Of a DNA stretch of 12,349 bases, positions 1 to 7,378 are shown one piece after another (position 1 is the first letter of the stretch; each line of letters starts with the position of its first letter). The position numbers were made by a program, and so were the translations under genes. The notes beneath the pieces are model-generated. The model was not told the DNA's origin, made no database searches, and was given only the letters and a program-made list of their open reading frames with translations. Location of the stretch: positions 1 through 12,349 of the forward strand of contig CABUPJ010000061.1 of the NCBI GenBank assembly GCA_902493335.1, in the 5' to 3' direction. Source of the DNA: an uncultured Porphyromonadaceae bacterium (GTDB taxonomy: Bacteria; Bacteroidota; Bacteroidia; Bacteroidales; Muribaculaceae).

Positions 1-80
1 CAATAACGTGCCTCCGGCACGCTTTGCAGCCGGGTTATGTCACAATCTCGCCTCTTAGAGGCTTCGAGGATGGACGGTTT

Positions 81-116
81 AATAAGGTCAATAAAGTCAT
101 TAAGGTCGATAAGGCC
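81..116. repeat. 9-bp tandem repeat, four imperfect copies
   Basis: Four head-to-tail copies are readable: AATAAGGTC, AATAAAGTC, ATTAAGGTC and GATAAGGCC, with consensus aATAAGGTC. Copies differ from the consensus at one or two bases. The unit length is a multiple of three, but no gene covers it. It sits among the palindromes of the same intergenic region and could vary in copy number between strains. Confidence 0.75.
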
Positions 117-177
117 CGACTCGTAAGGCGGGGAAGTTCAACTCCGCCGGAGTTGAGGGCTTTTGTGAGCACAACTA

Positions 178-200
178 CCCCGAGCGATGAACGCTCGGGG
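178..200. repeat. strongest hairpin of the cluster: 9-bp GC-rich stem
   Basis: Arms CCCCGAGCG (178-186) and CGCTCGGGG (192-200) are perfectly complementary around a five-base loop ATGAA. Eight of nine pairs are G-C. On the plus strand it is followed by TTAACAAAATTG and on the minus strand by TAGTTGTG, so no U-run supports a terminator in either direction. Confidence 0.75.
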
Positions 201-315
201 TTAACAAAATTGCAGGCCTCCGGCCTGAGTTGGAGGCTAATTGATTGTTTACGAGGGCTGAATCCCTCGCTCCATACGGCGGCGAGCAGCCGACACGAGG
301 ACAAATTTGACATTA

Positions 316-335
316 CGGCGACGAGCTCGTCGCCG
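316..335. repeat. 20-nt perfect palindrome
   Basis: The half-site CGGCGACGAG is followed directly by its exact reverse complement. It is the longest loopless palindrome seen in the window. It lies about 60 nt beyond the stop codon of the gene ending at 396. It could be a protein-binding site, a cruciform, or part of the transcript end of the downstream operon. No T-run flanks it. Confidence 0.7.
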
Positions 336-375
336 GCACTTTAATAGCTTTGGCTGATGAAGGCGATAGTCATTA

Positions 376-390
376 AACTTCGCTGAAGCT
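376..390 (-). terminator. possible weak terminator hairpin after the GT-C-like gene
   Basis: Read on the minus strand, five bases after the stop codon, AGCTTC-AGC-GAAGTT can form a six-pair stem (one G-U pair) with a three-base loop, followed by TAATG. The stem is short and the U-tract is only three bases, two of them in the stem. I call it only because of its position directly after the stop codon. Confidence 0.3.
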
Positions 391-395
391 CGGTT

Positions 396-1958
396 TTATT
401 CGAATTTGAGGAAGGCGTAATATTCAGAGCCGTTGTGTCTGAATGGCTTGACGGTGTAATTCCGACCGTCGGCATCGGTATAATACCATCCGCGCGCACC
501 GGTCCAATATCTCACGGGACGTGCCGACGAAGGCACAGCGACGGCGAGTATGATTTCATCGCTGACCCTGACGAAGCCGTCTGGCGTCTGTGCGAGCAGG
601 CGGGCGAAATCGGCATCGCCATATGCCCCGGGCAGCACAAGAATGTTTTCACGACCGTAAAAAGCAGCGACGACCGTCGAGGTATAGACATCGCCGTTAT
701 TGACATCATGAACCCTGTCGAGCAATATCTTATCGTCAGTGAACGGCCCGGGCACGTCATAAAAGACAACTTCGTCATCAGCGGCGGCATAGATGGCTCT
801 GATTTCGCCCGTTGCTTCAAAATATCGTTTCTGCGCCACTGCGACATAGAACGAATGAGCAACGACAAGCGCTGCGACAGCAACCGCCGCCACAACGGCC
901 CAGCGGTTGTTACCGGCCCGAGGACAGGCAACCGCCAATCGACCGAGGGCACAGAGAGAAAACAATTCGGCAAACCAACCGGAGTTGCCTTCAAGTCGGC
1001 TTGCAAAAACAAACACCGAAGCGACCAAAGCCGCCCCACAGCAAAAGACAAACGTCCTGTCGTCAAAAAGCCGGCGCAACCGCGCCCTACCCCGACGGGA
1101 CACAGCCATGAGAAGCACGACGGCAAGCAGCACAAACAATAGCGGCAGCGTCGAGAGCACAAGCGACAGCATCGAGCCGTCGTAGAATTGCCTCAGACCT
1201 GCCTGCACTTTAAAAAAACGCATCCATATGCCGGGGGAAAAGACCGCTATGGCCGCGCCGACAGCAAAAGCCTTCGCAAGAAATCTGTCGGTCGGAGACA
1301 GCAACTTATAAATATCCCTGAGGCTGAGAGTTTTACAACTCAAACAAAGACAGCCGACGGTGCCGGCGATGGCTGCAATCGAGGCAGATTCGTGCATCAT
1401 GCCGGTCACAAAAGCAAACAACGCACACAGACACCGGTGACGGCAGACAAAAGCGGGCAGGCGTCTCAATGCAGCAAGTCCGAGAATAAAAGCCGATGTA
1501 GCAACATAGTTCATTGCGACACAAAACTGGAACCCTTCGTTCCACCAGGGAAACGCAAGTGCGAAAACAGCCATGACCGCAACGCAGGCGGTCAGCTTAC
1601 CGCGAGCCAGCGCACCCGTAAACCGACAGGCAAGCATCAGCATCGCGAAGAAAAGAAAACCGCAGACCGCCGCGTTCAACCATTTCGGCAGCAGGCTCAC
1701 CATCGGTATTGTAAAAATGATATTGGCGGCACGTCCGTTATTCATCACCCAGTGCTTCGCCGCCAGCAGCGGGAGCTCCCATAAAGTGTTTCTGCCGTGA
1801 CCGACGCCGTTACAGTCGGTCAATTCAAGCATATAGGCCATGTCGTCCCCGTCATATTGATGCCAATAATAGCAGAGAGTCCATGCAATGGCTAACGCGA
1901 CAGCAAAGGATATGGCAACAACATCAGACGACAACAACACATGACGCCGCACTTTCAT
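396..1958 (-). CDS. polytopic membrane protein, DUF6056/GT-C-like
   Basis: A 520-residue integral membrane protein with about ten hydrophobic segments, among them residues 8-31, 80-110, 121-138, 147-163, 229-247, 265-287, 303-321 and 352-376. A soluble tail of about 140 residues follows. The first extracytoplasmic loop carries an acidic DGDD (36-39) and then NNGR (73-76). A later loop has GMMHES (186-191). An early acidic pair plus a downstream HE is what I expect of GT-C-fold transferases and DUF6056 proteins that use polyprenyl-phosphate sugars; the family name comes from memory, not a search. The start overlaps the stop of the upstream sugar transferase by four bases (ATGA), which implies translational coupling and a joint role in surface glycan synthesis. 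Cysteines cluster at 172/176/178 and 203/205/208, which is odd for a membrane protein. An O-antigen-polymerase-like role is an alternative. Confidence 0.7.
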   Translation of the reverse strand: MKVRRHVLLSSDVVAISFAVALAIAWTLCYYWHQYDGDDMAYMLELTDCNGVGHGRNTLWELPLLAAKHWVMNNGRAANIIFTIPMVSLLPKWLNAAVCGFLFFAMLMLACRFTGALARGKLTACVAVMAVFALAFPWWNEGFQFCVAMNYVATSAFILGLAALRRLPAFVCRHRCLCALFAFVTGMMHESASIAAIAGTVGCLCLSCKTLSLRDIYKLLSPTDRFLAKAFAVGAAIAVFSPGIWMRFFKVQAGLRQFYDGSMLSLVLSTLPLLFVLLAVVLLMAVSRRGRARLRRLFDDRTFVFCCGAALVASVFVFASRLEGNSGWFAELFSLCALGRLAVACPRAGNNRWAVVAAVAVAALVVAHSFYVAVAQKRYFEATGEIRAIYAAADDEVVFYDVPGPFTDDKILLDRVHDVNNGDVYTSTVVAAFYGRENILVLPGAYGDADFARLLAQTPDGFVRVSDEIILAVAVPSSARPVRYWTGARGWYYTDADGRNYTVKPFRHNGSEYYAFLKFE

Positions 1959-2566
1959 CCGTCTTTCTTTATTAACTGGGCGGGGACATTGTGATTGCCG
2001 GCATTTGTGAGCACTTTGACTATCGTCTTAGCCACAATGCGGCAGTCGAGGCTGAAGCTGAGATTGTCGACATAATAGATGTTCATCTCTATGCGCCGCG
2101 GCCATGGCACTTGCTTGCGACCGTTAATCTGCGCCCAGCCGGTAATGCCGGGACGCACCTCGAACATACGCATCTGCCATCTGTCATAAGACTCGGGATA
2201 ATATGTCAGCGGCGGACGCGGACCGACAAACGACATATCACCTTTGATGATATTGAAAAGCTGGGGAAGTTCGTCAAGACTCGACGCTCTCAGAAAACGC
2301 CCGACCATAGTAATACGGTCATCGCCGGGAAGACAGACATTGCCGGTGCCCAGCCGCTCGGCGCCAACAATCATAGACCGAAATTTATACATCGTAAAAC
2401 ATTTCTGTCCTTTGCCGAGGCGCTTCTGTCTGAAAAGCACGGGACCACGGCTGTCAAGCGTGACAGCTACAGCTATCACAAACAACAACGGACACAGCAG
2501 AATCAGCAATGCGATAGCTATAATAACATCCAGGACACGTTTGGTCAGAGTGTAATTTTTGCTCAT
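1955..2566 (-). CDS. initiating undecaprenyl-phosphate sugar-phosphate transferase (short PglC/WcaJ-C type)
   Basis: This 203-residue protein would transfer a sugar 1-phosphate from a UDP-sugar to undecaprenyl phosphate, the first step of many surface polysaccharides. It has the whole bacterial sugar transferase domain: KRVLD (9-13), one hydrophobic hairpin-like segment (14-35), SRGPVLFRQKRLG (39-51), KFRSM (61-65), the catalytic Asp-Glu in SSLDELPQ (D98, E99), GPRP (115-118) and RPGITGWAQINGR (138-150). It lacks the four-helix N-terminal part of WcaJ/WbaP, so it is the monotopic PglC-like form at a normal length for it. It begins about 37 nt after a consensus Bacteroidetes promoter and is coupled by ATGA overlap to the next membrane protein. 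Family call is firm; the sugar (QuiNAc, FucNAc4N, Glc or Gal) cannot be told from sequence alone. Confidence 0.93.
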   Translation of the reverse strand: MSKNYTLTKRVLDVIIAIALLILLCPLLFVIAVAVTLDSRGPVLFRQKRLGKGQKCFTMYKFRSMIVGAERLGTGNVCLPGDDRITMVGRFLRASSLDELPQLFNIIKGDMSFVGPRPPLTYYPESYDRWQMRMFEVRPGITGWAQINGRKQVPWPRRIEMNIYYVDNLSFSLDCRIVAKTIVKVLTNAGNHNVPAQLIKKDG

Positions 2567-2602
2567 AGAGGCTAATAGCCGTTTTCATCTTCAGTAACAC
2601 CG

Positions 2603-2633
2603 CAAAATTACAAAACTTTTCAATCACTGCAAA
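2603..2633 (-). promoter_or_regulatory. Bacteroidetes-type promoter of the sugar transferase operon
   Basis: On the minus strand TTTG (2633-2630) is followed after exactly 19 bases by TAATTTTG (2610-2603). This matches the Bacteroidetes sigma-ABfr consensus TTTG-N19/21-TAnnTTTG at every defined position. The start codon at 2566 lies 36 bases further on, which leaves a 5' leader of about 30 bases. It sits just after the terminator of the upstream cassette, so the sugar transferase pair is probably its own transcription unit. Confidence 0.75.
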
Positions 2634-2645
2634 CACGACAGACAT

Positions 2646-2683
2646 AAAAACAACGACGCGCCGTCGTTAATGACAGCGCGTCG
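2646..2683 (-). terminator. Rho-independent terminator of the glycosidase cassette, with an alternative arm
   Basis: On the minus strand the hairpin AACGACG-GCG-CGTCGTT (2668-2652) is followed by GTTTTTATG (U-run 2650-2646), which is a standard terminator. A further upstream arm CGACGCGC (2683-2676) is perfectly complementary to GCGCGTCG (2661-2654), which overlaps the loop and right arm of the first hairpin. The two stems (7 bp with 3-nt loop; 8 bp with 14-nt loop) exclude each other, but both end just before the U-run, so both could terminate. It lies about 24 nt after the GH97 stop codon. Confidence 0.75.
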
Positions 2684-2706
2684 GCATATAGAAATAATGA
2701 TATTCT

Positions 2707-4818
2707 TTATTTCGGAAGAACTGTTATCGCGAAACCACCGCCCGCGGCCTCGGGAATCTTCAGCCGGGTCTTGCCCGTGACCGTCTTGGTCTCGATGACA
2801 TAGCTCTGGGGATTGTCGCGATAATGAGCGTCTTTGCCGTCACGGTAAATCGTGGCGGTAAACTTGCCGTCTTTGGGCAGGAAACCGAAGTCGACGACAG
2901 CCTCACGCGGTTCGGCGCCGTTAGTGCCGCCGACAAACCAACGGTCGGCACCGCGGGTCTTGCGGGCGACAGTCAGATATTCCATCGGTTCGGCCTCGAG
3001 ATAGTAGCTCTGATCCCAGTCGAGGTCGACATCCTTGATAAACTGGAAGGCATCGGGGAAGCGCTCGTAATTTTCGGGAAGATCGGCCGCCATCTGCAGC
3101 GGGCTCGACATAGTCACATATAGCGACAGCTGATTGGCCAGCGTCGTGTTGCACCACGATTTGTTTTTGGGATTGATCTTTGAAATATCCATCTCGAAGA
3201 TACCCGGCGTATAGTCCATCGGGCCGCCGATGAGACGCGTAAACGGCAGAATGGTCGTATGCGACGGCTTGCTGCCTCCGAAGGCCTGATACTCCGTGCC
3301 GCGGGCCGACTCGTTGCCTATGAGGTTGGGCCATGTGCGGCAGAGACCTGTCGGACGCACAGCCTCATGGGCGTTGACCATAATCTTATAGTCGGCTGCT
3401 TTTTTGACAGCATAGAGATAGTGGTTGTTGGTCCACTGGCTGTAGTGGTTGCTGCCGGCGGGAATGATATTGCCAACATAGCCGCTCTTCACGGCATCGT
3501 AGCCATTGTCTTTCATAAACCTGTATGCCTCGTCGAGACGGCGCTCATAGTTTCTGACCGAGCTTGAGGTCTCGTGGTGCATGATGAGCTTGACGCCTTT
3601 TGATGCGGCGTAGTCGCGCAGCCCCGCGAGATCGAAGTCGGGATAAGGAGTAACGAAATCGAAGACCTCGTCTTTCATATTGTTCGACCAGTCTTCCCAA
3701 CCGATGTTCCACCCCTCGACAAGCACAGCGTCAAAACCGTGCTTCGCGGCGAAATCGATATAGCGTCGGACATTCTCGGTCGTGGCTCCGTGGCGTCCGT
3801 GAGGTCTGAGCTTCGTGTAGTCGACGCGGTCGAGGTGTATGTTGGGCTGGTCTTTGGTGTAGCTCCATTTGCTCTTGCCGGTGATCATTTCCCACCATAC
3901 GCCGACATACTTGCAGGGTTTGATCCACGAAGTATCCTCGATGGCACAGGGCTCGTTGAGATTGAGGGTTATGCGCGAGGCGAGTATGTCGCGGGCGTCA
4001 TCGCTGACTATGACTGTGCGCCAGGGCGTGACACAGTCGGTCTGCATGTGGGCCTTGTTGCCGACAGCGTCGGGCGTGAGGAGGGCCTTGAAAGTCATCG
4101 TGCTGTCGTCGAGTTCGAGATGCATGCAGGGAAAATCGACAAGCGCAGCCTCGTGAATGTTGATATAGAGGCCGTCGTCTGTCTTCAGCTGCAGCGAGGT
4201 CTGCACACCGGTGGGCGAGGCGAGATCCTGCCACTTGTTGTGATGGGTCCACGCTTCCTGCATCAGGCCGCGTATCTCGGAGAGACGGCTGCGGGTATAG
4301 TCATACTCCTGAGTATCGTAATCGGCGGGAATCCAGTAGGCGGTGTGGTCGCCGGTCATTGCAAACTCGGTGAGCTCGTCGGTGATGTCGAAGTAGCTGA
4401 GTTTCTTCTGCATCGGGAACTCATAACGGAAGCCGAGACCGTCGTCGAAGAGACGGAAATCAATCGACATCAACCGCTTGGTCGATTTCTGTTTAAGATT
4501 GACCTTCATCTCGTTATAGTGCGAGCGTATCTGAGACTCCTCGCCCCAGACGGTCTGCCAGGTTTCGTCGACCGACGCTGTGTCGACCGACACAATCTCA
4601 AAATCTTTGTCGAGATCGCCACCTTTGAGCAGTTTGAAACCGAGTTTACTCGGCTTTATCACTTCACGGCCTTCATAGTCGAGACTGTATTCGGGCTGAC
4701 CCTCTGAGGTCAGTCCGAATTCCAGTGTGACAGAGCCGTCGGGAGACTTAAGAGTCTCGGCCGACACAGGTAGCGACAGCAGTGAAATGACTGCGATTGT
4801 TGTCGTTAATTTATTCAT
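2707..4818 (-). CDS. GH97 alpha-glycosidase, SusB-like inverting type
   Basis: A 703-residue glycoside hydrolase with the GH97 order: N-terminal beta-sandwich (about 22-290), TIM barrel (about 300-570) and C-terminal beta domain (about 600-703). Residues 1-20 are a signal peptide (ends PVSA) without a lipobox cysteine, so it should be soluble in the periplasm. Motifs are HHETS (E416), VNAHE (E485) and GNESARGTEY (E503, E509). Distances from E509 back to E485 and E416 are 24 and 93, the same as between E532, E508 and E439 of Bacteroides SusB. That supports acid E509, bases E485/E416 and a calcium-dependent inverting mechanism. KSGYVG (444-449) has no Asp at a position where retaining alpha-galactosidase members could place their nucleophile. 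The likely substrate is an alpha-glucoside; linkage is unknown. It is the last gene of the cassette, 16 nt after a NAGPA-family gene and just before a terminator. It is not next to susC/susD, so I give no gene symbol. Confidence 0.93.
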   Translation of the reverse strand: MNKLTTTIAVISLLSLPVSAETLKSPDGSVTLEFGLTSEGQPEYSLDYEGREVIKPSKLGFKLLKGGDLDKDFEIVSVDTASVDETWQTVWGEESQIRSHYNEMKVNLKQKSTKRLMSIDFRLFDDGLGFRYEFPMQKKLSYFDITDELTEFAMTGDHTAYWIPADYDTQEYDYTRSRLSEIRGLMQEAWTHHNKWQDLASPTGVQTSLQLKTDDGLYINIHEAALVDFPCMHLELDDSTMTFKALLTPDAVGNKAHMQTDCVTPWRTVIVSDDARDILASRITLNLNEPCAIEDTSWIKPCKYVGVWWEMITGKSKWSYTKDQPNIHLDRVDYTKLRPHGRHGATTENVRRYIDFAAKHGFDAVLVEGWNIGWEDWSNNMKDEVFDFVTPYPDFDLAGLRDYAASKGVKLIMHHETSSSVRNYERRLDEAYRFMKDNGYDAVKSGYVGNIIPAGSNHYSQWTNNHYLYAVKKAADYKIMVNAHEAVRPTGLCRTWPNLIGNESARGTEYQAFGGSKPSHTTILPFTRLIGGPMDYTPGIFEMDISKINPKNKSWCNTTLANQLSLYVTMSSPLQMAADLPENYERFPDAFQFIKDVDLDWDQSYYLEAEPMEYLTVARKTRGADRWFVGGTNGAEPREAVVDFGFLPKDGKFTATIYRDGKDAHYRDNPQSYVIETKTVTGKTRLKIPEAAGGGFAITVLPK

Positions 4819-4834
4819 AATCTATTATATTGGT

Positions 4835-7345
4835 TTATCTGACGATAAGCTTGGCAGTCTTGACGGCATAGCCTGCGACAGCTCTGACGACGTAGACGCC
4901 GGGAGTAGCCGGAGCGGCGACAGTATTGCCTGCGCCTTCGGCGATGAGACGGCCGTTGAGGTCATAGACCGCCAGAGCCGAAGTCTCTTCACCGGCGACA
5001 ATCATGCCGTTGACAACCTTGACCGTGAGGCGGCTCTCATAGCCGTCACCTATGGTTATATCAGCGATGCCGTCGATGGGCGCGCTGTTGTAGACGCCAT
5101 TGACAGACACTATGTCGAAAGCATAGATACCGCTCTTGACAGCATTTGCCGGCGTCACGAGCAGACTCTTGAATGTCAGAGGATAGATACCTATATCGTT
5201 CACGTCAAACTGTGCGGCCGGATCAAGCACGAGTTTGTTGACCTCTCCGTCGACAAGATTTTCAAATCTGAAAGCCCTCGACGATGTGGCGTTGGCAGCC
5301 TGGACATTGAACTCTATGTAGAGGCCCTCCATGTCGCCTTCGGGAAGGATGTTGAACTCGATTGCGTCGGGAAGGCTCCAGATCTGTTCGCTTCTTGTAG
5401 CCTTGACATTGGAGTTTGCAGCCGTGACTTCGAAATAGAGACGGTAGCCGCCGTTGTCGAGGCGTGTCATCTTGCGGCCCTTCGAGCCTTTGCCTGAAAC
5501 GCTCCAGTTCTTTTCGGCTGCAAAGACAGGCATATAGCGCTGCGTCGGCTCCTCGACAGTAACTGTCACGGGCAGCTCGTATTCGTTGAGTCGGCCGGTA
5601 ACAGTCGCAGTGCCGTCAGCGACAGCCTTGAGCGCTCCGGTTTCGTCGACTTCGACGACGGCATTGTCTGAGCTGCTCCAGTCGAATATGTTAGAAGCAA
5701 GAGGCTTGTACTCGTTGTTGACAAGCGACTGAACACCGACAGTGCAGCTCTTCTGATTGCCGATAAGCACTTTCTTGTATTTAAGCTCGGGCTGCGAGCC
5801 GGCTTCGACTGTTACAGGAATAGAGACTTTTTTGTCGCCCAAGACAGCCGATAGCGCGAACGAACCGGCCTTGACGACTGTTATCGTACCGTTGTCTATA
5901 CGGCAGTATTCCTCGTCGGCGTCAAGAACTGCATCCCTGAAGTTGATGTCGACAAGGCGCCCATATTTGTTATAACCGTAGATTACAGGAGTATATGAGG
6001 CGTAGAGAGGCAGATTGGCGTGGGTGTCAAGGAATCTGACACTCTCGACCTCGGGAGATGCCGGAGCATTGACAGCCACGAAAAGTCCGTTTGACACACG
6101 GCGGGCATAGAGGTCGGCGGGTTTGTTGACAACGCCGTGAGCCTGCTCGTAAAGGGTCACAGAGCCGCCGCCGTCCATATTGAGGGCCTCATAGCATCCG
6201 CGGTTGATCATAAAGTCGCCGATTTCGTTCATCGACAGGCCCGAAGAATACTGATACGAGCTGACGCGCTCACCGTCAACGGTCGCCATGATGATCTTGG
6301 TATTGTCTTCAGAGTAACCGATCAGGGCGCGCATATATGTGCTGTTGTCGTTGCCGAAGTCGACACGTTTGCCGCGGTCGACGATGCGGGCGTTGCCGCC
6401 GATGGCCTCGCGGATGTCAGGCTGTATGTTGCCGTGGTGGGGAAGCGTGACGTTGAACGTATAGTATACGACATCGCCTTTTTTAAGGCTGTAGATGAAG
6501 TCGTTGTTGTAATACTGGCCGCAAGAGATGACGATGCCTTCCTCGGGCACGGCCATGTTGCCGCCGGTATACCAGTCGCTGTCGACGACAAACTTCATGG
6601 GCTTGTTTGTGCGCCATTCTTCGCCTTCGGCAAGCATGAGTCTGATTTCACGGCCGCCGGGGAGGGTGTTGGTGTAGTCGCCGATGTTGCGGTTATAGAT
6701 TATCATGCGGTCTGAAGGCTGCAGGGGCTGCATGTCGGCCGCCCAGTCGCGGGGATAGTTACACTCGGTGGCGTTGGTCGACTGAGAGCCGTCTTCGCTG
6801 GCAATCACATGGCTGCGCGAGGGCCAGTCGACCCAGCTGCCGTCGGGTCCGGTCATAAAGACACCGTGGTTCCAGAGATTGGGTGTGGCGCAACGGCCGC
6901 CGATGATATTGCCCGAACCGGGATAGCCGTCAAGGAAGTCATCGTTCTTGCCGGCATTCTCACCGTAACGCCACACAAAGAAGTCACCGTTACAGCCGGC
7001 GATATACTGGGTGTTTTCATTTGTGTGGAAAGCGGCCATATTGGGCACTGACTCGGTGATACAGCACGAGTCATTGCCGAGCGCCACTTTCATCTCGGCG
7101 GGTCTTGTGCCGTCTAAAGCAGTGTGCCGCTCGTCTGTCTTGTCAAGAATCACGGTGTAGGCCTGGAAAAAACGCTTTCCGTCGAGAGTCGTAAATTTGT
7201 AGTGGGTGTACTCGACCGCCGGGCCGATATAATACGACTCAAGGGTATCCACGTTATACGTGGTACCGTAAATTACCTCCTGATGACCTGCCGAGGCTCC
7301 GAAAACCGAGCCTCCGACAAGCATCGCCATTAAAAGTTGTTTCAT
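4835..7345 (-). CDS. secreted phosphodiester glycosidase (NAGPA/DUF2233) with Ig-like domains and T9SS-like tail, copy 1
   Basis: An 836-residue secreted protein of the family of the human uncovering enzyme, which cleaves GlcNAc-1-phosphodiesters. Signal peptide 1-19 (ends ASA). The NAGPA domain spans about 60-430 with CNGDFF (118-123), AIGGNARIV (314-322), R339...IGY (342-344) and ALNMDGGGS (387-395). Two bacterial Ig-like (BIG-type) segments follow at about 433-515 and 520-600, then a beta-rich module (about 605-755). The C-terminal 65 residues (AVYDLNGRL, then TPGVYVVRA and a basic end) resemble a type A T9SS sorting domain, so it is probably exported to the surface. C275 and C384 are shared with the paralog upstream and might pair. 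The gene follows that paralog by 33 nt and precedes GH97 by 16 nt, so one transcript is likely. The true substrate is unknown; activity on a glycosyl-1-phosphodiester is inferred from the family. Confidence 0.85.
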   Translation of the reverse strand: MKQLLMAMLVGGSVFGASAGHQEVIYGTTYNVDTLESYYIGPAVEYTHYKFTTLDGKRFFQAYTVILDKTDERHTALDGTRPAEMKVALGNDSCCITESVPNMAAFHTNENTQYIAGCNGDFFVWRYGENAGKNDDFLDGYPGSGNIIGGRCATPNLWNHGVFMTGPDGSWVDWPSRSHVIASEDGSQSTNATECNYPRDWAADMQPLQPSDRMIIYNRNIGDYTNTLPGGREIRLMLAEGEEWRTNKPMKFVVDSDWYTGGNMAVPEEGIVISCGQYYNNDFIYSLKKGDVVYYTFNVTLPHHGNIQPDIREAIGGNARIVDRGKRVDFGNDNSTYMRALIGYSEDNTKIIMATVDGERVSSYQYSSGLSMNEIGDFMINRGCYEALNMDGGGSVTLYEQAHGVVNKPADLYARRVSNGLFVAVNAPASPEVESVRFLDTHANLPLYASYTPVIYGYNKYGRLVDINFRDAVLDADEEYCRIDNGTITVVKAGSFALSAVLGDKKVSIPVTVEAGSQPELKYKKVLIGNQKSCTVGVQSLVNNEYKPLASNIFDWSSSDNAVVEVDETGALKAVADGTATVTGRLNEYELPVTVTVEEPTQRYMPVFAAEKNWSVSGKGSKGRKMTRLDNGGYRLYFEVTAANSNVKATRSEQIWSLPDAIEFNILPEGDMEGLYIEFNVQAANATSSRAFRFENLVDGEVNKLVLDPAAQFDVNDIGIYPLTFKSLLVTPANAVKSGIYAFDIVSVNGVYNSAPIDGIADITIGDGYESRLTVKVVNGMIVAGEETSALAVYDLNGRLIAEGAGNTVAAPATPGVYVVRAVAGYAVKTAKLIVR

Positions 7346-7378
7346 AAAATAAATTGTTTTGTTTATTGAATTTGGTTT

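Larger units (their letters stand above)
7..335. repeat. cluster of short perfect palindromes (REP-like)
   Basis: Perfect inverted repeats seen directly, as left arm/loop/right arm: 7-12/TCC/16-21 (CGTGCC, GGCACG); 50-54/TTA/58-62 (GCCTC, GAGGC); 139-145/GCC/149-155 (CAACTCC, GGAGTTG); 178-186/ATGAA/192-200 (CCCCGAGCG, CGCTCGGGG); 213-218/TCC/222-227 (CAGGCC, GGCCTG); 252-257/CTGAAT/264-269 (CGAGGG, CCCTCG); and a 20-nt loopless palindrome at 316-335. A weaker one is 280-283/289-292. The stems differ in sequence, but several share a three-base loop and the core GCCTCCGGC occurs in both 7-21 and 213-227. None is followed by a T-run on either strand, so they do not look like ordinary terminators. 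This resembles REP/RAYT-type palindrome clusters, but no transposase is in the window. Confidence 0.65.
1..395. other. non-coding, palindrome-rich intergenic region
   Basis: No credible protein gene lies here. The open frames that cross it (for example 24-344 on the plus strand) only read through palindromes and tandem repeats and give low-complexity peptides without a domain or signal. The stretch holds at least seven short perfect inverted repeats of different sequence, a four-copy 9-bp tandem repeat, and a small hairpin just after the stop codon at 396. No tRNA or rRNA is recognisable. The density of compact hairpins suggests a dispersed REP-like element or a structured transcript; that is inference. 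Confidence 0.7.

Noticed and set aside
24..344. Plus-strand open frame of 106 codons at the left end
   Set aside because: It consists entirely of palindromes and the 9-bp tandem repeat read as codons. It has no domain, signal peptide or plausible composition, and an equally long frame exists on the other strand.
1..395. CRISPR array or att site in the repeat-rich left end
   Set aside because: The palindromes differ in sequence and spacing, no repeat of 25-40 nt recurs with unique spacers, and no integrase or tRNA is nearby.
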